A stretch of 7,619 nucleotides of DNA from DATDRQ01 sp035291645. Its GTDB lineage: Bacteria; Chloroflexota; Anaerolineae; Anaerolineales; UBA4823. Below are positions 6,142 to 7,619 of the stretch, one piece after another; position 1 is the stretch's first letter, and each line of letters starts with the position of its first letter. The position numbers and the translations under genes are program-made. The notes beneath the pieces are model-generated. The model was not told the DNA's origin, made no database searches, and saw nothing but the letters and a program-made list of their open reading frames with translations. The stretch lies in contig DATDRQ010000240.1 in assembly GCA_035291645.1 (NCBI GenBank), positions 1 through 7,619 of the forward strand, read 5' to 3'.

Positions 6142-7276
6142 GGAGACGAAACCGACCGCAAGAATAGAAGCCCACTTTGGCAAGTTACGCGATCCCCGGA
6201 TTGGGAACGCCAAGCGCCACAAGTTGATGGACATCCTGGTGATAGCGATCTGTGCGGTCATCTGTGGAGCAGACAGTTGGAGTGACATCGAGTTGTTCGG
6301 GAAGAACAAGCAAGGCTGGCTGAAGAAGTTCCTGGAATTGCCCAACGGGATCCCTTCTCACGACACTTTTGGGCGGGTCTTTGCCTTGATCAACTCAGAA
6401 GAGTTTCGGCGCCGCTTTACGGAATGGGTGCAGGCGATCAACCAGCTGACCCAAGGGCAAGTCATTGCCGTAGATGGCAAGCAGCTACGCGGTTCTGCGG
6501 ATGCGGCCAGTGGGCGAGAAGCGATCAACCTGGTGAGCGCCTGGGCTACCGCCAACCAGCTGGTCCTGGGGCAGGTGAAGGTGGATGAGAACTCCAATGA
6601 GATCACGGCCATTCCCCAGTTGTTACAGATGCTGGATTTGAGCGGCTGCCTGGTGACGATTGATGCGATAGGAACCCAAACTGAGATCGCCAGGCAGATT
6701 GTTGAGCAAGGCGGCGATTACTTGTTGGCGGTCAAAGAAAACCAGGGCCATCTGTACGAAGACCTGGAATACCTGTTTCAACTGGAACGCCAGCAGGACT
6801 TCCACCAAAGCCCCTTCACCTATGCCAAACAGGTCAACAAAAACCATGGACGTCTCGAGATCCGCCAGTGTTGGGCGACTTCCGACGCAGAGTACCTGGC
6901 CTATCTGCGCGAAGGTGAAAAGTGGGTGGGGTTGAAAACCTTGGCCATGATTGTCACCGAACGACAACAGGGCGACCAAGTCGAAGTCAAGACCCGCTAT
7001 TTCATCGCCAGCCTGGCCGCCCCATCCAAGACCATCTTGAAGACCAAACGCAGCCACTGGACAATAGAAAACCAACTGCATTGGGTGCTGGACATCGCTT
7101 TCCGGGAAGATGCCAGCCGGGTGCGCAAAGATCATGCTCCAGAGAATTTTGCCATCTTGCGTCATATGGCATTGAACCTGCTCAAGCAGGAGAAAACAGC
7201 CAAAGGTGGCATTCAGGCTAAGCGCTTACAGGCCGGGTGGAATGAAGACTACCTGCTCAAGGTATTGTCTGGTTGA
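6140..7276 (+). CDS. ISAs1-family DDE transposase
   Basis: This 378-residue protein carries out cut-and-paste movement of the surrounding IS. I chose ATG 6140 over the upstream in-frame GTG 6104 because a full AAGGAG lies 7 nt before it and family proteins usually begin about here. The N-terminal part (HFGKLRDPRIGNAKRHKLMDIL, with PSHDTFGRVF at 72-81) matches the domain that precedes the catalytic core in this family. The DDE residues appear to be D112 in VDGKQLRGS, D175 in TIDAIGTQ and E310 in WTIENQLHW, followed by the family's LD..FREDASRVRK and a typical C-terminal helix. No frameshift, stop or missing catalytic residue is seen, so the enzyme should be functional. The reading frame ends exactly at the right inverted repeat. 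Similar proteins are sometimes labelled H-repeat-associated proteins. Confidence 0.94.
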   Translation: METKPTARIEAHFGKLRDPRIGNAKRHKLMDILVIAICAVICGADSWSDIELFGKNKQGWLKKFLELPNGIPSHDTFGRVFALINSEEFRRRFTEWVQAINQLTQGQVIAVDGKQLRGSADAASGREAINLVSAWATANQLVLGQVKVDENSNEITAIPQLLQMLDLSGCLVTIDAIGTQTEIARQIVEQGGDYLLAVKENQGHLYEDLEYLFQLERQQDFHQSPFTYAKQVNKNHGRLEIRQCWATSDAEYLAYLREGEKWVGLKTLAMIVTERQQGDQVEVKTRYFIASLAAPSKTILKTKRSHWTIENQLHWVLDIAFREDASRVRKDHAPENFAILRHMALNLLKQEKTAKGGIQAKRLQAGWNEDYLLKVLSG

Positions 7277-7291
7277 AATGCGATTGCCCTA
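7277..7291 (+). repeat. Right terminal inverted repeat of the IS
   Basis: AATGCGATTGCCCTA mirrors the left end over 15 bp without mismatch and begins at the base after the transposase TGA. Confidence 0.92.
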
Positions 7292-7301
7292 GTCGAGAAT
7301 C
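7292..7301. repeat. Right copy of the 10-bp target-site duplication (GTCGAGAATC)
   Basis: This is identical to 6068-6077. Removing 6078-7301 restores a continuous pre-insertion sequence. Confidence 0.9.
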
Positions 7302-7345
7302 TGGCGCACCCGCCGGTTGGACAATGTCCCGATATAATTGGTGAA

Positions 7346-7619
7346 TCAGGCCTCGATCTCCCCCAGCCGGTCCTTCACAATCCCCACATAATAGGGGATC
7401 TCCATCTCTTCATAGAGCGCCAGCGCTCTCTCCAGCAGCTGGCGCGCCTGCTGGCTATCGCCGGGCTTGCCGCGGCTTAGATAGACCTCCGCCCACTCGC
7501 GCAGCAGTTGCGCCAACCACAGGCGCAGGCCCCTTGCTTCCAGGGTTTCGCTCAATTGAGCATACTTCTCCAGCGCCACGTCCCAGCGCTGTTCTGGGCT
7601 GGCCAGACGGGCTTTACTC
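7346..7619 (-). CDS. C-terminal part of a TPR-like helical-repeat protein (5' partial)
   Basis: The frame is open to the right edge and ends at TGA 7348-7346, giving the last 90 residues of a protein that starts outside the window. A GTG at 7579 is in frame, but the coding pattern continues upstream of it (SKARLASPEQRWDVALEKY), so it is not a real start. The sequence is helical and shows two TPR-type units: RWDVALEKYAQLSETLEARG, then a LAQLLREWAEVYLSRG / ARQLLERALALYEEMEIPYY pair, closing with VKDRLGEIEA. Ends of this kind are common on large bacterial regulators with an ATPase or cyclase followed by TPRs, but the N-terminal domains cannot be seen. It lies 54 bp from the IS and was convergent with the OsmC-like gene before the insertion. 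Confidence 0.82.
   Translation of the reverse strand, partial: SKARLASPEQRWDVALEKYAQLSETLEARGLRLWLAQLLREWAEVYLSRGKPGDSQQARQLLERALALYEEMEIPYYVGIVKDRLGEIEA

Larger units (their letters stand above)
6078..7291 (+). mobile_element. Complete ISAs1-family insertion sequence, 1214 bp
   Basis: The element is bounded by perfect 15-bp inverted ends and flanked by an exact 10-bp direct repeat. It encodes one intact transposase on the plus strand. Size, single-gene layout, end structure and transposase motifs all fit the ISAs1 family. The gene stop codon directly touches the right inverted repeat, leaving no room for passenger DNA. Intact ends, an identical target duplication and an open frame point to a recent and probably still active copy. 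It sits in the spacer between the OsmC-like and TPR genes and breaks neither. Its base composition is less GC-rich than the host genes around it. Confidence 0.93.

Noticed and set aside
6623..7165. Minus-strand open frame of 180 codons inside the IS
   Set aside because: It lies antisense to the transposase catalytic domain, has no motif of its own and has no binding site at its start.
1..7619. CRISPR array, tRNA or rRNA genes, and phage-defence operon
   Set aside because: I saw no spaced direct repeats, tRNA cloverleaf or rRNA signature. STAND ATPases occur in defence systems, but the cyclase, kinase and membrane-propeller layout fits a signalling protein and no effector gene lies beside it.

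Overview
The window is GC-rich bacterial DNA. Its style suggests a Chloroflexota (Anaerolineae-like) genome or a similar signalling-rich, multicellular-type bacterium. The evidence is a very large minus-strand protein joining a nucleotidyl cyclase, a Ser/Thr kinase, an nSTAND-type ATPase and WD40 propellers, with a neighbouring TPR-type protein. This assignment is an inference from protein architecture; there is no rRNA or other marker gene here.

Layout, left to right. Positions 1-5210 are one uninterrupted minus-strand reading frame of at least 1736 codons. It starts at ATG 5210 and runs off the left edge without a stop. Reading from its N-terminus it holds a class III adenylate/guanylate cyclase domain, a complete protein kinase domain, a P-loop STAND-type NTPase, one transmembrane helix, a short coiled coil and 14 WD40-type blades. 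Positions 5211-5447 are an AT-richer divergent intergenic region. Positions 5448-5864 (+) encode a 138-residue OsmC-family thiol protein. Positions 5865-6067 hold no convincing gene but do hold two GC-rich hairpins. Positions 6078-7291 are a complete insertion sequence of the ISAs1 family, with perfect 15-bp inverted ends, a 10-bp target duplication and a single intact transposase gene. Positions 7346-7619 (-) are the C-terminal 90 residues of a TPR-like helical-repeat protein whose start lies beyond the right edge.

How it fits together. The giant protein looks like a membrane-anchored signal integrator: cyclase, kinase and STAND ATPase on one side of a single membrane helix, and two probable seven-bladed propellers on the other. 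The OsmC-like gene is divergently transcribed from it and may share its control region. Before the IS arrived, the OsmC gene and the TPR gene converged on a short spacer; the IS landed in that spacer and left both reading frames intact. The most notable small-scale signal is a 10-bp perfect hairpin over the transposase start codon, with the ribosome binding site in its loop.
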